DNA from: Streptomyces sp. PsTaAH-137
GTDB taxonomy: Bacteria; Actinomycetota; Actinomycetes; Streptomycetales; Streptomycetaceae
Direction of reading: 5' to 3'
DNA: 64,000 nt
Assembly (NCBI RefSeq): GCF_003259365.1
Contig: NZ_QLLY01000006.1
Location: forward strand, 374,851 to 438,850
In this document: positions 52,554 through 60,923 of the stretch, in pieces
Layout: every line of letters starts with the position of its first letter
Position numbering within the stretch: position 1 is the stretch's first letter
The notes under the pieces: model-generated
The model's database searches: none
Seen by the model: the letters and a program-made list of their open reading frames with translations, nothing else
Told to the model about the DNA's origin: nothing
Position numbers and translations under genes: made by a program

Positions 52554-54087
52554 GGATCTCCTCCAGGGCGCCGGACAGCGAGCCGCCCACCGCGTCGAAG
52601 AGCCGGCCGCCGGTCAGCTCGGCGATGTCCGTCAGTTCGCCGCGGGAGGCGTCGCCGAACAGGATCGGGAAGACGGGGATGTGCTGCTGCTCCTGCCCGA
52701 GCGAGCGGTAGAACCGGCCGAAGTCCCCGGCCTTGGCGCCGGTGGTGTTCTCGCCGTCCGTCATCAGCACGATCGACGTGAACGTGTCGCCGTCGCCCTT
52801 GCCCAGCTGCCGGTACGCGGCTTCGAGCGAGGTGTAGACGGCGGTCTCGCCGGACGCGCTGAGCCCGGCCGTGTCCTTCTCGATGGCGTCGAGTCCGGTG
52901 CGCGGCGACGCCGGGTCGACCACATGGGTGCGCACCGACTTCACGCCCGACCCGAACGGCATCAGCGTCACCTCCTCGCGCTCCCGGAAGTCCCCGGTCA
53001 GCCCGTGCAGCGCCGCTTTGAGCGCGTCGAGCCGCCCGCCCTGCATCGACCCCGAGGTGTCGAGGACGTACACCGTCCGCGAGGGGCGGCGCAGATCGTT
53101 CTCGTACGAGGACAGCAGCCCGTCGGCGACGGTGCGGCTGCCCGGGAACGGCAGTTCGCGGCGCCTGGCCGGGTCGAGCCCCGGCGCGAGCGCCACCCCG
53201 GCGACGACCGGGCGGCGGTGCGTCGTCGTGGTGATCGTCCGCTGGAGGGCCGGGGTGCGCAGCGTCTCGGCGAGCCGGCGCACGTCCTCGCGGGTCGCCG
53301 CCGGGGTCCCGGCGAGCGAGGAGAGCGGGTAATCGGCGGTGACGACGCCGTCCTTGGGGCGGATCACGGTCAGGCCGGGGATGCCGCTGAGCACCGACTC
53401 GTAGTTGAGCAGCGCGTCGACGTCGCCGCGACGCCGGTACGCGGCCGCCAGCCACCCGGAGGAGCCCGAGGTCAGCTGCTGCCCCTTGAAGAACTCCTTC
53501 AGCCGGGGCCGGGCCGTGTCCACGTCCTTCGCGGTGAGCGCCGACTGGGCGCCGGAGAGCGCGGAGGCGACGGAGATCAGCGTGGCGAAACCGGAGTTGG
53601 AGCGCGCCGGGTCCGTCATCCCGTACGTCAGCCTGCCGTCCGCGACGGCCTGTTCGACCTGCTTCCAGGTGACGTCGGACGGCTTCCAGCCGAGCCGTCC
53701 CAGCGCCTCCCGGCGGACGCCGAGGGCGACCGGGCTCGCCATGACGGACGTCTCGGAGACGATCCGCTTCGCCGCCTCCCGGTCGAGGCGCAGGTAGTCG
53801 TCGGACGACAGCCACACCGCGTCGTACTTTCCGTCGGCCTTCCCGGAGGCGAGCAGCCGTACGGCGTCCAGGGTGCCCATGTAGGTGGGCCGGACGGTGA
53901 TCCCGGTCTTCTCGCGGGCCGCCTTCAGGGCCCCGGTCATGTCGGACAGCTCGCTGGAGGCGAGGACGCGCAGGGTGCCGGGGGTGGGGCGGTCGTCGGG
54001 CGTCGCGCTCTCCTTCTGCTGGGTGCAGCCGGTGAGGAGCGCCGCGACGGCGACGGCGACGGCGGTGACGGTGCGGACTCTTCTCAT
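52540..54087 (-). CDS. Lipoprotein with substrate-binding-like and VWA domains
   Basis: 515 residues. Signal peptide with lipobox LLTGC (Cys about 20). The region about 40-310 looks like an extracellular solute-binding protein (LRVLASSELSDMTGALKAAREKTGITV, GKYDAVWLSSDDYL, ARSNSGFATLISVASAL). The C-terminal von Willebrand A domain (about 333-515) has an intact MIDAS motif D-T-S-G-S (VYVLDTSGSM) and MTDGENTTG. ATG 54087 overlaps the telA stop (ATGA). Probably sits on the outer face of the membrane and binds a metal-dependent partner. Confidence 0.9.
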   Translation of the reverse strand: MRRVRTVTAVAVAVAALLTGCTQQKESATPDDRPTPGTLRVLASSELSDMTGALKAAREKTGITVRPTYMGTLDAVRLLASGKADGKYDAVWLSSDDYLRLDREAAKRIVSETSVMASPVALGVRREALGRLGWKPSDVTWKQVEQAVADGRLTYGMTDPARSNSGFATLISVASALSGAQSALTAKDVDTARPRLKEFFKGQQLTSGSSGWLAAAYRRRGDVDALLNYESVLSGIPGLTVIRPKDGVVTADYPLSSLAGTPAATREDVRRLAETLRTPALQRTITTTTHRRPVVAGVALAPGLDPARRRELPFPGSRTVADGLLSSYENDLRRPSRTVYVLDTSGSMQGGRLDALKAALHGLTGDFREREEVTLMPFGSGVKSVRTHVVDPASPRTGLDAIEKDTAGLSASGETAVYTSLEAAYRQLGKGDGDTFTSIVLMTDGENTTGAKAGDFGRFYRSLGQEQQHIPVFPILFGDASRGELTDIAELTGGRLFDAVGGSLSGALEEIRGYQ

Positions 54088-55274
54088 GCGAGCCCTCCGT
54101 CCAGCGCGCCGCGCGACCGGCTGCGCTCCAAGTAGGCGCCCGCCTGCTGGAGTTCGGAGGTCAGGGACTCCACGGTCGTCGCCATCGCCTCGGCCGCCTG
54201 CACCTTGTACGTGTCGATGGTGTCCAGCGTCCGGTAGATCTGCTGGAACGCCGAGCGCAGCGTCTCCGCGCCGACCGCCGGGTCCGCCGCGATCCGCTGG
54301 ATCTCGCCGCTCTGCGTCGCGAGCATCTCGGCGTTGCCGCGGATCAGGTCCTCGGTCGTCCCGCGCAGGGCGTTGACCTGCTCGATGACCTTCTTCTGGT
54401 GGTCGAGCGCGGACGCCAGCATCACGGAGATGCGCAGCGCCGACACCGTGGTGGTGGCGGCCCGGTCGACGCCCTTGATCAGCTCGTCGTTGTTGCGCCG
54501 TACGACGTCCATCGCCAGATAGCCCTGCGCGCACACCGCGAGCTGGGTCAGCAGGTCCTGGTGCTTCTGCCGTACGGGGAACAGGACGTCGGCGCGGAGC
54601 GCGTCGGCCTCCTGCGCGTCGGCGACGGCGCCGATGTGGCCCTCGACGGCCTGGTCCAGGGCGTCGGTCAGGACCACGTACTCCTGGAGCTTGCCCATGG
54701 TCTCCCACAGGCGGACCCGCTCGGTCTGCAACGCCGCGTTGTCCCGGCGCAGTTCGTCCTGCCCGCCGCGCAGCGAGCCCACGATCCTGTTCAGCGTGCC
54801 CTGCGCGGAGGCGTACTTGGCGACGTGGTCGCGCAGCCGGTTGCCGCCGGGCAGCTTCGAGAGGAACCTGCGCCCCTTGCTCGCGGGCAGGTCGCGCGGG
54901 TCCAGGTCCTCGACGACGCGGCGCAGCTCGACGAGCGAGGTCGCCACGTGCGACTGGGCGTCACCGCCGTTGTCCGGGAGGCTGCGCAGGGTGCGCTCCA
55001 GCATCCGGTTCGACTGGGCGGCGGCGGCCCGCATGTCGCCCGCGCCGAGCCCGGTGATCTCGCCGACCTTGCCGGCGAACTCGGGGGAGCGGGCGTCCAG
55101 CGCGGCGAGGTTCTCGACGTACGCCGCCGCCTTCGCCGTCATGTCCGCCCGGACCTTGTCCTCCACCGGCACCAGGCCGCCCGCGCTCTCGCGGGGCACG
55201 GCGGTGACGGGTGTCGGCGGGGTGAGCGTGAAGGTGCTCTCCGCCGGGCCCTGCGAGGTGTTCTCCGTGGCCAT
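54084..55274 (-). CDS. TelA/KlaA toxic-anion-resistance family protein
   Basis: 396 residues, almost all helical. TelA (PF05816-type) blocks: SLVELRRVVEDLDPRDLPASKGRRFLSKLPGGNRLRDHVAKYASAQ, LQEYVVLTDALDQAVE, TVSALRISVMLASALDHQKKVIEQVNALRGTTEDLI. No membrane helix. TelA homologues are associated with tellurite and envelope-stress resistance. Fully coupled to the VWA gene by a 4-base overlap and 17 bases from the upstream gene's stop. Confidence 0.9.
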   Translation of the reverse strand: MATENTSQGPAESTFTLTPPTPVTAVPRESAGGLVPVEDKVRADMTAKAAAYVENLAALDARSPEFAGKVGEITGLGAGDMRAAAAQSNRMLERTLRSLPDNGGDAQSHVATSLVELRRVVEDLDPRDLPASKGRRFLSKLPGGNRLRDHVAKYASAQGTLNRIVGSLRGGQDELRRDNAALQTERVRLWETMGKLQEYVVLTDALDQAVEGHIGAVADAQEADALRADVLFPVRQKHQDLLTQLAVCAQGYLAMDVVRRNNDELIKGVDRAATTTVSALRISVMLASALDHQKKVIEQVNALRGTTEDLIRGNAEMLATQSGEIQRIAADPAVGAETLRSAFQQIYRTLDTIDTYKVQAAEAMATTVESLTSELQQAGAYLERSRSRGALDGGLA

Positions 55275-55291
55275 GATGTGTGTCCCCCCGT

Positions 55292-56398
55292 TCAGCCGCG
55301 TGCCCGGCGGGCCATGTCGTGCAGCACCTTCGAGGTGGGCACGGGCGCCTGCCGGACGCCGGTCAGCTGCTGCTTCAGATAGGTGTCCGCCGAGGCGAAC
55401 TCGGTGTCGGTGCCCTGCGGCCGGAACCCGTGCCGTACGGCGAGCGCCCGCAACTTCGGTTCGGTGGAGAGGAGTTGGGCGAGGGCCCGGCCGTTCTCGG
55501 TGAGCGGTACGGCCGTGTGGTCGCTGTTGACCGTGGTGTCCGGGTAGAGCACCACCAGGTCGTCCGGCTGCTGCCCGTTCGCGAGCAGCGCCGCGACCTG
55601 CGACTCGTAGACGAGCACGAGCGGATTGCCCGCGCCGCTGACGAAGTCCCGGAACACGGCGTCCGAACTCGACTGCTGGGCGCCCTGCACGGAGATCAGC
55701 TTCTTCAGCAGCGGCGCCGTGCGGTCCAGGCCCGCCTCGTCGGACACGACCCGGCCGCCGTTGGCCACGTACGAGGTGGCGGCGAGGTAGAGCGCGCCGG
55801 AGTTGGAGGACTCCGGGTCGGTGGAGGAGATGAAGAGCGTGCCGCTCAACTCCCCGTACTTCCCGGCGCCCTTGAGCTGCTGCCAGGTGCGGTCGTGCCG
55901 GGCCGCGTCCAGGTAGGCGCTCATTTTCAGCGTGCCCCGGTGGGCGGTGTCCAGGGTGGCGAGGCCGTTGTCCGCGAGCACCTTGGCCGCGCCCCGGTGG
56001 GCGACCACCACCAGCGGCGAGTAGAAGGGCCGCGGGAGCGCGCCGCGCACCTTGTGGCGGCTCGCCAGCTCGACGGCCGGGGCCTGGCTGGAGGGGAAGG
56101 CGAGGTCGTACCCCTTGAGGTCCAGGCCCTCCATGGCCCAGGACCCGGAGGTCTCGGCCCGCACGGTGAAGCCCTTGGCGGCCAGCGCCCGCTCCACGTC
56201 CTTGTCGGCGAAGAAGTCGGCCTTCTCCGAGCCGATCACCATGCGCACGGTCTTCGTTGCCGTGCTCTTGTCGTCGTCCCCTGCGCTGTCGCTCCGCCCG
56301 GCGAGCACGGCGGCGGCGACACCTCCCAGGAGGAGGACGGCGAGGATCATTCCCGCGATTCGTCTCACGCCGAGCAGCCTGCTCGCGGAGGCCAACAT
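55292..56398 (-). CDS. Membrane-anchored or secreted substrate-binding-like protein
   Basis: 368 residues. An N-terminal helix (MILAVLLLGGVAAAVLAG) without a lipobox acts as anchor or signal. It is followed by a type 2 periplasmic-binding-like fold: VRMVIGSEKADFFADKDVERALAAKGF, YDLAFPSSQAP, LFISSTDPESSNSGALYLAATSYVANGG (compare NSG in the VWA protein) and VLVYESQVAALL. First gene of a four-gene operon with telA, the VWA lipoprotein and a membrane protein. The two binding-like domains in one operon share the S-N-S-G motif. Confidence 0.85.
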   Translation of the reverse strand: MLASASRLLGVRRIAGMILAVLLLGGVAAAVLAGRSDSAGDDDKSTATKTVRMVIGSEKADFFADKDVERALAAKGFTVRAETSGSWAMEGLDLKGYDLAFPSSQAPAVELASRHKVRGALPRPFYSPLVVVAHRGAAKVLADNGLATLDTAHRGTLKMSAYLDAARHDRTWQQLKGAGKYGELSGTLFISSTDPESSNSGALYLAATSYVANGGRVVSDEAGLDRTAPLLKKLISVQGAQQSSSDAVFRDFVSGAGNPLVLVYESQVAALLANGQQPDDLVVLYPDTTVNSDHTAVPLTENGRALAQLLSTEPKLRALAVRHGFRPQGTDTEFASADTYLKQQLTGVRQAPVPTSKVLHDMARRARG

Positions 56399-56474
56399 TC
56401 CCCGGCGGGGCGGGTGAACGGAGGGTTACGGCGCGGTCCCGGTATGCAACGGGAGGTACGTCACGCGCGAAGCG

Positions 56475-56885
56475 TCACGCGGAGACCAGGTGTCCGGCGC
56501 CCGCGTGGTGCTCCATGCGCTGTGCGGCCAGGATCGCGGCGGCGGTGTCCGCGCGGGACGCGGCGACGACCAGGGCGCGGCCCGCGAGGGCGTGCGCGCG
56601 CTGGTGGAGACCGGCGAGGTGGGGCTCGTGGATGGCGGCGGCCACCGCGGAGCGGACCGGCGGGTGGCCGCCGCGCAGGCGGGTCACCTGCTCGGCCAGC
56701 GCCTCCGCGGCCTCGTCCAGCTCCGTGCCCGGCGAGAGCTGCCGCAGCTCGTCGGTGACCGCGAGCAGCGCGGACAGGTGCCCGGCGAGCTGGATGTCCA
56801 GCTCCTCCTCGCGGGAGCGGTGCGGGAAGGAGTCGTGGCCGGCCGCCATCGTGTGGACCGACTTGGTGCGGATCGGCTCGTACAT
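56475..56885 (-). CDS. Hypothetical helical protein, His-rich tail
   Basis: 136 residues beginning MYEPIRTKSVHTMAAGHDSF, helical, with many His (HLSALL, HEPHLAGLHQRAHALAG, MEHHAGAGHLVSA). ATG 56885 is chosen for the GGAGG upstream; an in-frame ATG at 56927 is possible. No family recognised; a metal- or haem-related role could be imagined but is not supported. Confidence 0.72.
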   Translation of the reverse strand: MYEPIRTKSVHTMAAGHDSFPHRSREEELDIQLAGHLSALLAVTDELRQLSPGTELDEAAEALAEQVTRLRGGHPPVRSAVAAAIHEPHLAGLHQRAHALAGRALVVAASRADTAAAILAAQRMEHHAGAGHLVSA

Positions 56886-56933
56886 GGCGACCTCCGGGCA
56901 GCGACGGGCGACTGACTTGGTCTCCATCGTACC

Positions 56934-56956
56934 TTAGAAGCTGTCTAATTTAGAAC
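56934..56956. promoter_or_regulatory. TTAGA/TCTAA ladder upstream of the His-rich gene
   Basis: TTAGA (56934), TCTAA (56944) and TTAGA (56950) make two overlapping dyads with a 16-base repeat, in an AT-rich pocket between two minus-strand genes. Likely the promoter/operator of the 56475-56885 gene. Confidence 0.45.
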
Positions 56957-56984
56957 TTGTCCAAAGAAGACCGCCTCCGGCGCG

Positions 56985-58196
56985 TCACGGCTGGCTGTAG
57001 CCGTCCAGGAAGGTCCCGATCCGGGTCACGGCCTCCGTCAGCTGCTGCACCGAGGGCAGGGTGACGACGCGGAAGTGGTCGGGCTCGGGCCAGTTGAAGC
57101 CCGTCCCGTGGACGACCATGATCTTCTCGGCGCGCAGCAGATCGAGCACCATCTGCCGGTCGTCCTTGACCTTGAAGACCTTCGGGTCGAGGCGCGGGAA
57201 GAGGTACAGGGCGCCCTTGGGCTTCACGCACGTCACGCCCGGGATCTGGGTCAGCAGGTCGTAGGCGACGTCCCGCTGTTCCTTCAGCCGGCCGCCCGGC
57301 AGCACCAGATCGCTGATCGTCTGGCGGCCGGTGAGCGCGGCGACGACCCCGTGCTGGCCCGGCATGTTCGCGCACAGGCGCATGTTCGCGAGGATCGTCA
57401 GGCCCTCGATGTAGGACTCGGCGTGCGCGCGCGGACCGGAGACGGCCATCCAGCCGACGCGGTAACCGGCGACGCGGTACGCCTTCGACATGCCGTTGAA
57501 GGTGAGCGTCATGACGTCCGGGGCGATGGCGGCCGTCGGGGTGTGCGTCACCTCGTCGTAGAGGATCTTGTCGTAGATCTCGTCGGAGCAGACGAGCAGA
57601 TTGTGGCGGCGCGCGATGTCGGTGAGGCCGCGCAGCATCTCGTCGCTGTACACGGCGCCGGTGGGGTTGTTCGGGTTGATGATGACGATCGCCTTGGTGC
57701 GGTCGGTCACCTTGCGCTCGATGTCGGCGAGGTCCGGCATCCAGTCGGCCTGCTCGTCGCAGCGGTAGTGGACGGCCGTACCGCCGGAGAGCGAGACGGC
57801 CGCCGTCCACAGCGGGTAGTCGGGGGCCGGGACCAGGACCTCGTCGCCGTCGTCGAGGAGGGCCTGCATCGCCATCACGATCAGCTCGGAGACGCCGTTG
57901 CCGATGAAGACGTGCTCGACGTCTGTTTCCACGCCGAGGGTCTGGTAGTGCATCATCACCGCGCGGCGGGCGGCGAGCAGGCCCTTGGCGTCGCCGTAGC
58001 CGTGGGCGTCACCGAGGTTGCGGAGCATGTCCTCCAGGATCTCCGGCGGGCACGCGAAGCCGAACGCCGCCGGGTTCCCCGTGTTCAGTTTCAGGATCCG
58101 GTGCCCCGCCGCTTCCAGCCGCATCGCCTCCTCGAGCACCGGGCCCCGGATCTCGTAGCAGACGTTGGCGAGCTTGGTCGACTGGATGAGCTGCAT
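56985..58196 (-). CDS. PLP-dependent aminotransferase (AlaA-like alanine transaminase)
   Basis: 403 residues, class I/II. Seen: LKLNTGNPAAFGF, VFIGNGVSELIVMAMQALLDDGDEVLVPAPDYPLW, INPNNPTGAVYSDE, CSDEIYDKILYD and the PLP Lys in FNGMSKAYRVAGYRVGWM. The close likeness to the AlaA/YfdZ group suggests alanine-glutamate transamination. ATG 58196. Confidence 0.93.
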   Translation of the reverse strand: MQLIQSTKLANVCYEIRGPVLEEAMRLEAAGHRILKLNTGNPAAFGFACPPEILEDMLRNLGDAHGYGDAKGLLAARRAVMMHYQTLGVETDVEHVFIGNGVSELIVMAMQALLDDGDEVLVPAPDYPLWTAAVSLSGGTAVHYRCDEQADWMPDLADIERKVTDRTKAIVIINPNNPTGAVYSDEMLRGLTDIARRHNLLVCSDEIYDKILYDEVTHTPTAAIAPDVMTLTFNGMSKAYRVAGYRVGWMAVSGPRAHAESYIEGLTILANMRLCANMPGQHGVVAALTGRQTISDLVLPGGRLKEQRDVAYDLLTQIPGVTCVKPKGALYLFPRLDPKVFKVKDDRQMVLDLLRAEKIMVVHGTGFNWPEPDHFRVVTLPSVQQLTEAVTRIGTFLDGYSQP

Positions 58197-58309
58197 GCTC
58201 AGACTTTACGGCGGTGTTTCGCCCGGGCGCGCGCGGTTTGCGCCACAGGCGGCGGGACGCGGCGGGGGCACTGCGGATGCGGTGGCACGGGGTGCCGGGT
58301 GTCTTCGGA

Positions 58310-58987
58310 TTACGGGGTGGAGGGTGCGGCGGAGCTTGGAACGAGCTGGTCGCGCGCGGGGGTGAGATGGGCCACTGGCGGGTGCTCCGGGGCCTCGGCG
58401 GGCGTCCCGTCGAGGATGGCCCGTTCGGCCGGGGTCGCCTGTTCGATCCACTCCGGGGCCAGGGCCGCGTACGTGGTGACGTCGTGCCAGGCGCCCTGGG
58501 TGCGGAACAGCCCGCGCAGGGTGGCCTCGGGGTGCAGGCCCGCCGCGAGCATGATGTCCCGCATCCGGGTGTGGTCGGCGCGGTGGCCCGCCCAGATCCG
58601 GTACAGCCCGAGCCGGCCGAAGCCGTGGGCCATGAGCAGCCGCCCCGCCTCGTGGCCGTGGCCGCGCATCGGGGCGCCGGGCAGCAGGACCAGGCTGGTC
58701 AGCATGGCGTTGCGGCCGTACTCCTCGACGAGCAGGCCCATCATCCCGACCATCGTGTCGTCCCCGGGGGCGCACACCGCCATCGTGTGCTTGCGGCGCG
58801 GGTACGAGAACGGCTGCGTCAGGCACTGGACGAAGGCGTCCTGCGCCTGCCGGGCGTCCATCCGGTCGATGCCGAGATACCGGGTCAGCACCCGGTGGGT
58901 GTGGATCCGTTCGAACGGGGCGTGGTCGGTGGGACGCAGTTCGCGCAGCCAGAGGTGGTGGCCGTGGAGGTCGGGCAGCTGGTTCAC
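58310..58987 (-). CDS. GNAT-fold acetyltransferase-like protein
   Basis: 225 residues: LPDLHGHHLWLRELRPTDHAPFERIHTHRVLTRYLGIDRM, then MVGMMGLLVEEYGRNAMLTSLVLLPGAPMRGHGHEAGRLLMAHGFGRLGLYRIWAGH and AAGLHPEATLRGLFRTQGAWHDVTTYAALAPEW. The core follows the RimJ-like GNAT pattern, with RGHGHEA as the acetyl-CoA loop. GTG at 58987 overlaps the stop of the ThiF-like gene by 4 bases, so they are translationally coupled. Confidence 0.85.
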   Translation of the reverse strand: MNQLPDLHGHHLWLRELRPTDHAPFERIHTHRVLTRYLGIDRMDARQAQDAFVQCLTQPFSYPRRKHTMAVCAPGDDTMVGMMGLLVEEYGRNAMLTSLVLLPGAPMRGHGHEAGRLLMAHGFGRLGLYRIWAGHRADHTRMRDIMLAAGLHPEATLRGLFRTQGAWHDVTTYAALAPEWIEQATPAERAILDGTPAEAPEHPPVAHLTPARDQLVPSSAAPSTP

Positions 58988-60141
58988 GCGGCGGCTCCCG
59001 CCGTCGCGCGGCCGACGAGCCGCTCCAGGTCCACGTAGTAGCGGCCCGACGCGACCGGTTCGCCGAGCAGGATCCGGCGGGCGGTGTCGGTGACGAGGGC
59101 GCCGCCGAGCGCCACCCCGCTGGCGAGCTGGGGCCAGCTGGACAGGGTGGTGCCGATCCGGCGCAGGGCGTCGGTCATGGCGGGGCTCAGGTTCTCCTCG
59201 TCGCAGACGTCGAGGAGGTGGGCGAGGGCGTCGGCCGGGGCGAGGCCGCGCACCTGGGCCGCCGTCAGGCCGCCGCCGCGGCCGTGGAAGAGCGGGCGGT
59301 CCGGCTCCAGGTCGAAGCGTTCGACGTCGAGCAGCCCGCGGTCGTTGGCGTCCATCAGGACGGGGACGCGACGGGCCCGGGCGTGCTCGCGCACGGCCGT
59401 CTTCACCCAGGGGGTGTCGCACTCCTCCACGACCAGGTCGAGGCTCTGCTCACCGGCGCCGACGAACGCCCCGACGCTGTCCTCGGTCAGCCCCTCGGGC
59501 CACAGCTCGATGTGGAGATAGGGGTCGGTCTCGTACATCTGGCGGGCGCACAGCACGGTCTTGGCGAGGCCGAGGTCGTGCACGCCGGCCCGCAGCCGGT
59601 TGAGGTTGCTCAGGCCGATGTCGTCGAAGTCGGCCAGCCGGAACGATCCTCCTACGCCCTCCATGGCACAGGTCAGCGCGGCGCTGTTGCCCACGGAGAG
59701 GCCGACGACCCCGATCCTGCGGCCCCGCAGGTGCTCCTGCTGGGCGCTGGTGATCTTGTCCCGGTTGCGGTCCGTGCGCACCCGGCGGAACTCCCGCTCG
59801 GGCAGCACCCGGACGAGGCGGCCCGACCACGGGTACCAGACCCAGGTGCCGTACCGGCGCGGGTCGGCGCCGTCGAGCAGTTCGGCGACGGCGGCCTCGT
59901 GCGCGGGCCCGGCCGGGGCCTCGCCCGGACGCAGGCAGCGCACGAGTTCGGTGAGCTGGTCCGCGAGGCGGTCGTGCGTCTCGCGGATGTCGCCGGAGGC
60001 GCGCAGGGAGTCGAGGCGGGCCCGGTCGGCGGGGTTGACGGGACGCAGCAGGACGGGGCGCCAGGGGGCCGGTGCGGCCGGGGTGTCCGGCGCTCCTCGC
60101 ATACCTGCGCGGAGAGTGACGGAGGGGGCGGTGTTGATCAC
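58984..60141 (-). CDS. ThiF/E1-like adenylyltransferase (Rv1355c-type, no nitroreductase half)
   Basis: About 385 residues. The Rossmann adenylation core contains RRIGVVGLSVGNSAALTCAMEGVGGSFRLADFDDIGLSNLNRLRAG (E1-type nucleotide loop and the D...N/R pair) and LVVEECDTPWVKTAVREHAR. No CxxC zinc pairs and no obvious catalytic Cys of canonical E1 are visible. Mycobacterial Rv1355c-type proteins, as I recall, carry an extra C-terminal nitroreductase domain; here the protein stops after the E1 part and a GNAT gene follows. Start uncertain: GTG 60141 or ATG 60102. Confidence 0.82.
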   Translation of the reverse strand: MINTAPSVTLRAGMRGAPDTPAAPAPWRPVLLRPVNPADRARLDSLRASGDIRETHDRLADQLTELVRCLRPGEAPAGPAHEAAVAELLDGADPRRYGTWVWYPWSGRLVRVLPEREFRRVRTDRNRDKITSAQQEHLRGRRIGVVGLSVGNSAALTCAMEGVGGSFRLADFDDIGLSNLNRLRAGVHDLGLAKTVLCARQMYETDPYLHIELWPEGLTEDSVGAFVGAGEQSLDLVVEECDTPWVKTAVREHARARRVPVLMDANDRGLLDVERFDLEPDRPLFHGRGGGLTAAQVRGLAPADALAHLLDVCDEENLSPAMTDALRRIGTTLSSWPQLASGVALGGALVTDTARRILLGEPVASGRYYVDLERLVGRATAGAAA

Positions 60142-60278
60142 GGGTAGTGAAATTAGCAGCGCGAAAAGGTACGAAGGGGGCGCGCAAGGGTTTTGCGCTA
60201 CGGGAAAACATGAACGATTCGTACTCTGAAACACCTGTCGTTCGAGCGAATGTTCGAATATCGCGTTACGGTGGGGTC
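60142..60278. promoter_or_regulatory. Divergent promoter region of the ThiF-like and AlkB-like genes
   Basis: Contains TTCGAGCGAA and CGAATGTTCG symmetric elements (about 60241-60256), which lie close to the AlkB-like start. They recall TCGAAC/GTTCGA-type damage-response boxes but do not match that consensus fully. Confidence 0.4.
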
Positions 60279-60923
60279 ATGAGTCAGGTGGGTCAGGCGA
60301 GTCAGGCGCTTCAGGGGTCGCTCTTCGATCAGGCCGAGGAGATCGCGCTCGGCCCGCTCGCCGGGGTGCGGCGGACCGTGCTCGGGGCCGGCGCCTGGAT
60401 CGACGTCCTGCCCGGCTGGCTGCGCGGTGCCGACGTGCTGTACGAGCGGCTGGCCCGGGATGTGCCCTGGCAGGCCGAGCGGCGGCAGATGTACGAGCGG
60501 ATGGTCGACGTGCCGCGGCTGCTGAGGTTCTACGGCGCCGGGCGGGAGCTTCCGCATCCGGTGCTCGGTGCGGCCCGGGACGCGTTGTCCGCGCACTACG
60601 CGGAGGAGTTGGGCGAACCGTTCACCACCGCCGGGCTCTGCTTCTACCGTGACGGGCGGGACAGTGTCGCCTGGCACGGGGACCGGATCGGGCGCGGGGC
60701 CCGTGAGGACACCATGGTCGCCATCGTGTCCGTGGGGGCGCCCCGGGATCTTGTGCTGCGGCCTGTGGGCGGTGGTTCGGCTGTGCGCCGGGCACTGGGG
60801 CACGGGGATCTCATCGTGATGGGGGGATCCTGCCAGCGGACCTGGGAGCACGCGATCCCGAAATCGACCCGGGCGGCCGGGCCCCGGATCAGTGTGCAGT
60901 TCCGGCCGAGCGGGGTTCGGTGA
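60279..60923 (+). CDS. AlkB-like alpha-ketoglutarate-dependent dioxygenase
   Basis: 214 residues. Iron ligands His133 and Asp135 (AWHGDRIGRG) and His191 (WEHAIPKS), and the 2-oxoglutarate-binding R-x5-R (RISVQFR, 203-209). Family role: oxidative dealkylation of nucleic acid bases. ATG 60279 gives MSQVGQASQALQGSLFDQ; the frame is open upstream, but the AlkB fold needs no more. Confidence 0.92.
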   Translation: MSQVGQASQALQGSLFDQAEEIALGPLAGVRRTVLGAGAWIDVLPGWLRGADVLYERLARDVPWQAERRQMYERMVDVPRLLRFYGAGRELPHPVLGAARDALSAHYAEELGEPFTTAGLCFYRDGRDSVAWHGDRIGRGAREDTMVAIVSVGAPRDLVLRPVGGGSAVRRALGHGDLIVMGGSCQRTWEHAIPKSTRAAGPRISVQFRPSGVR

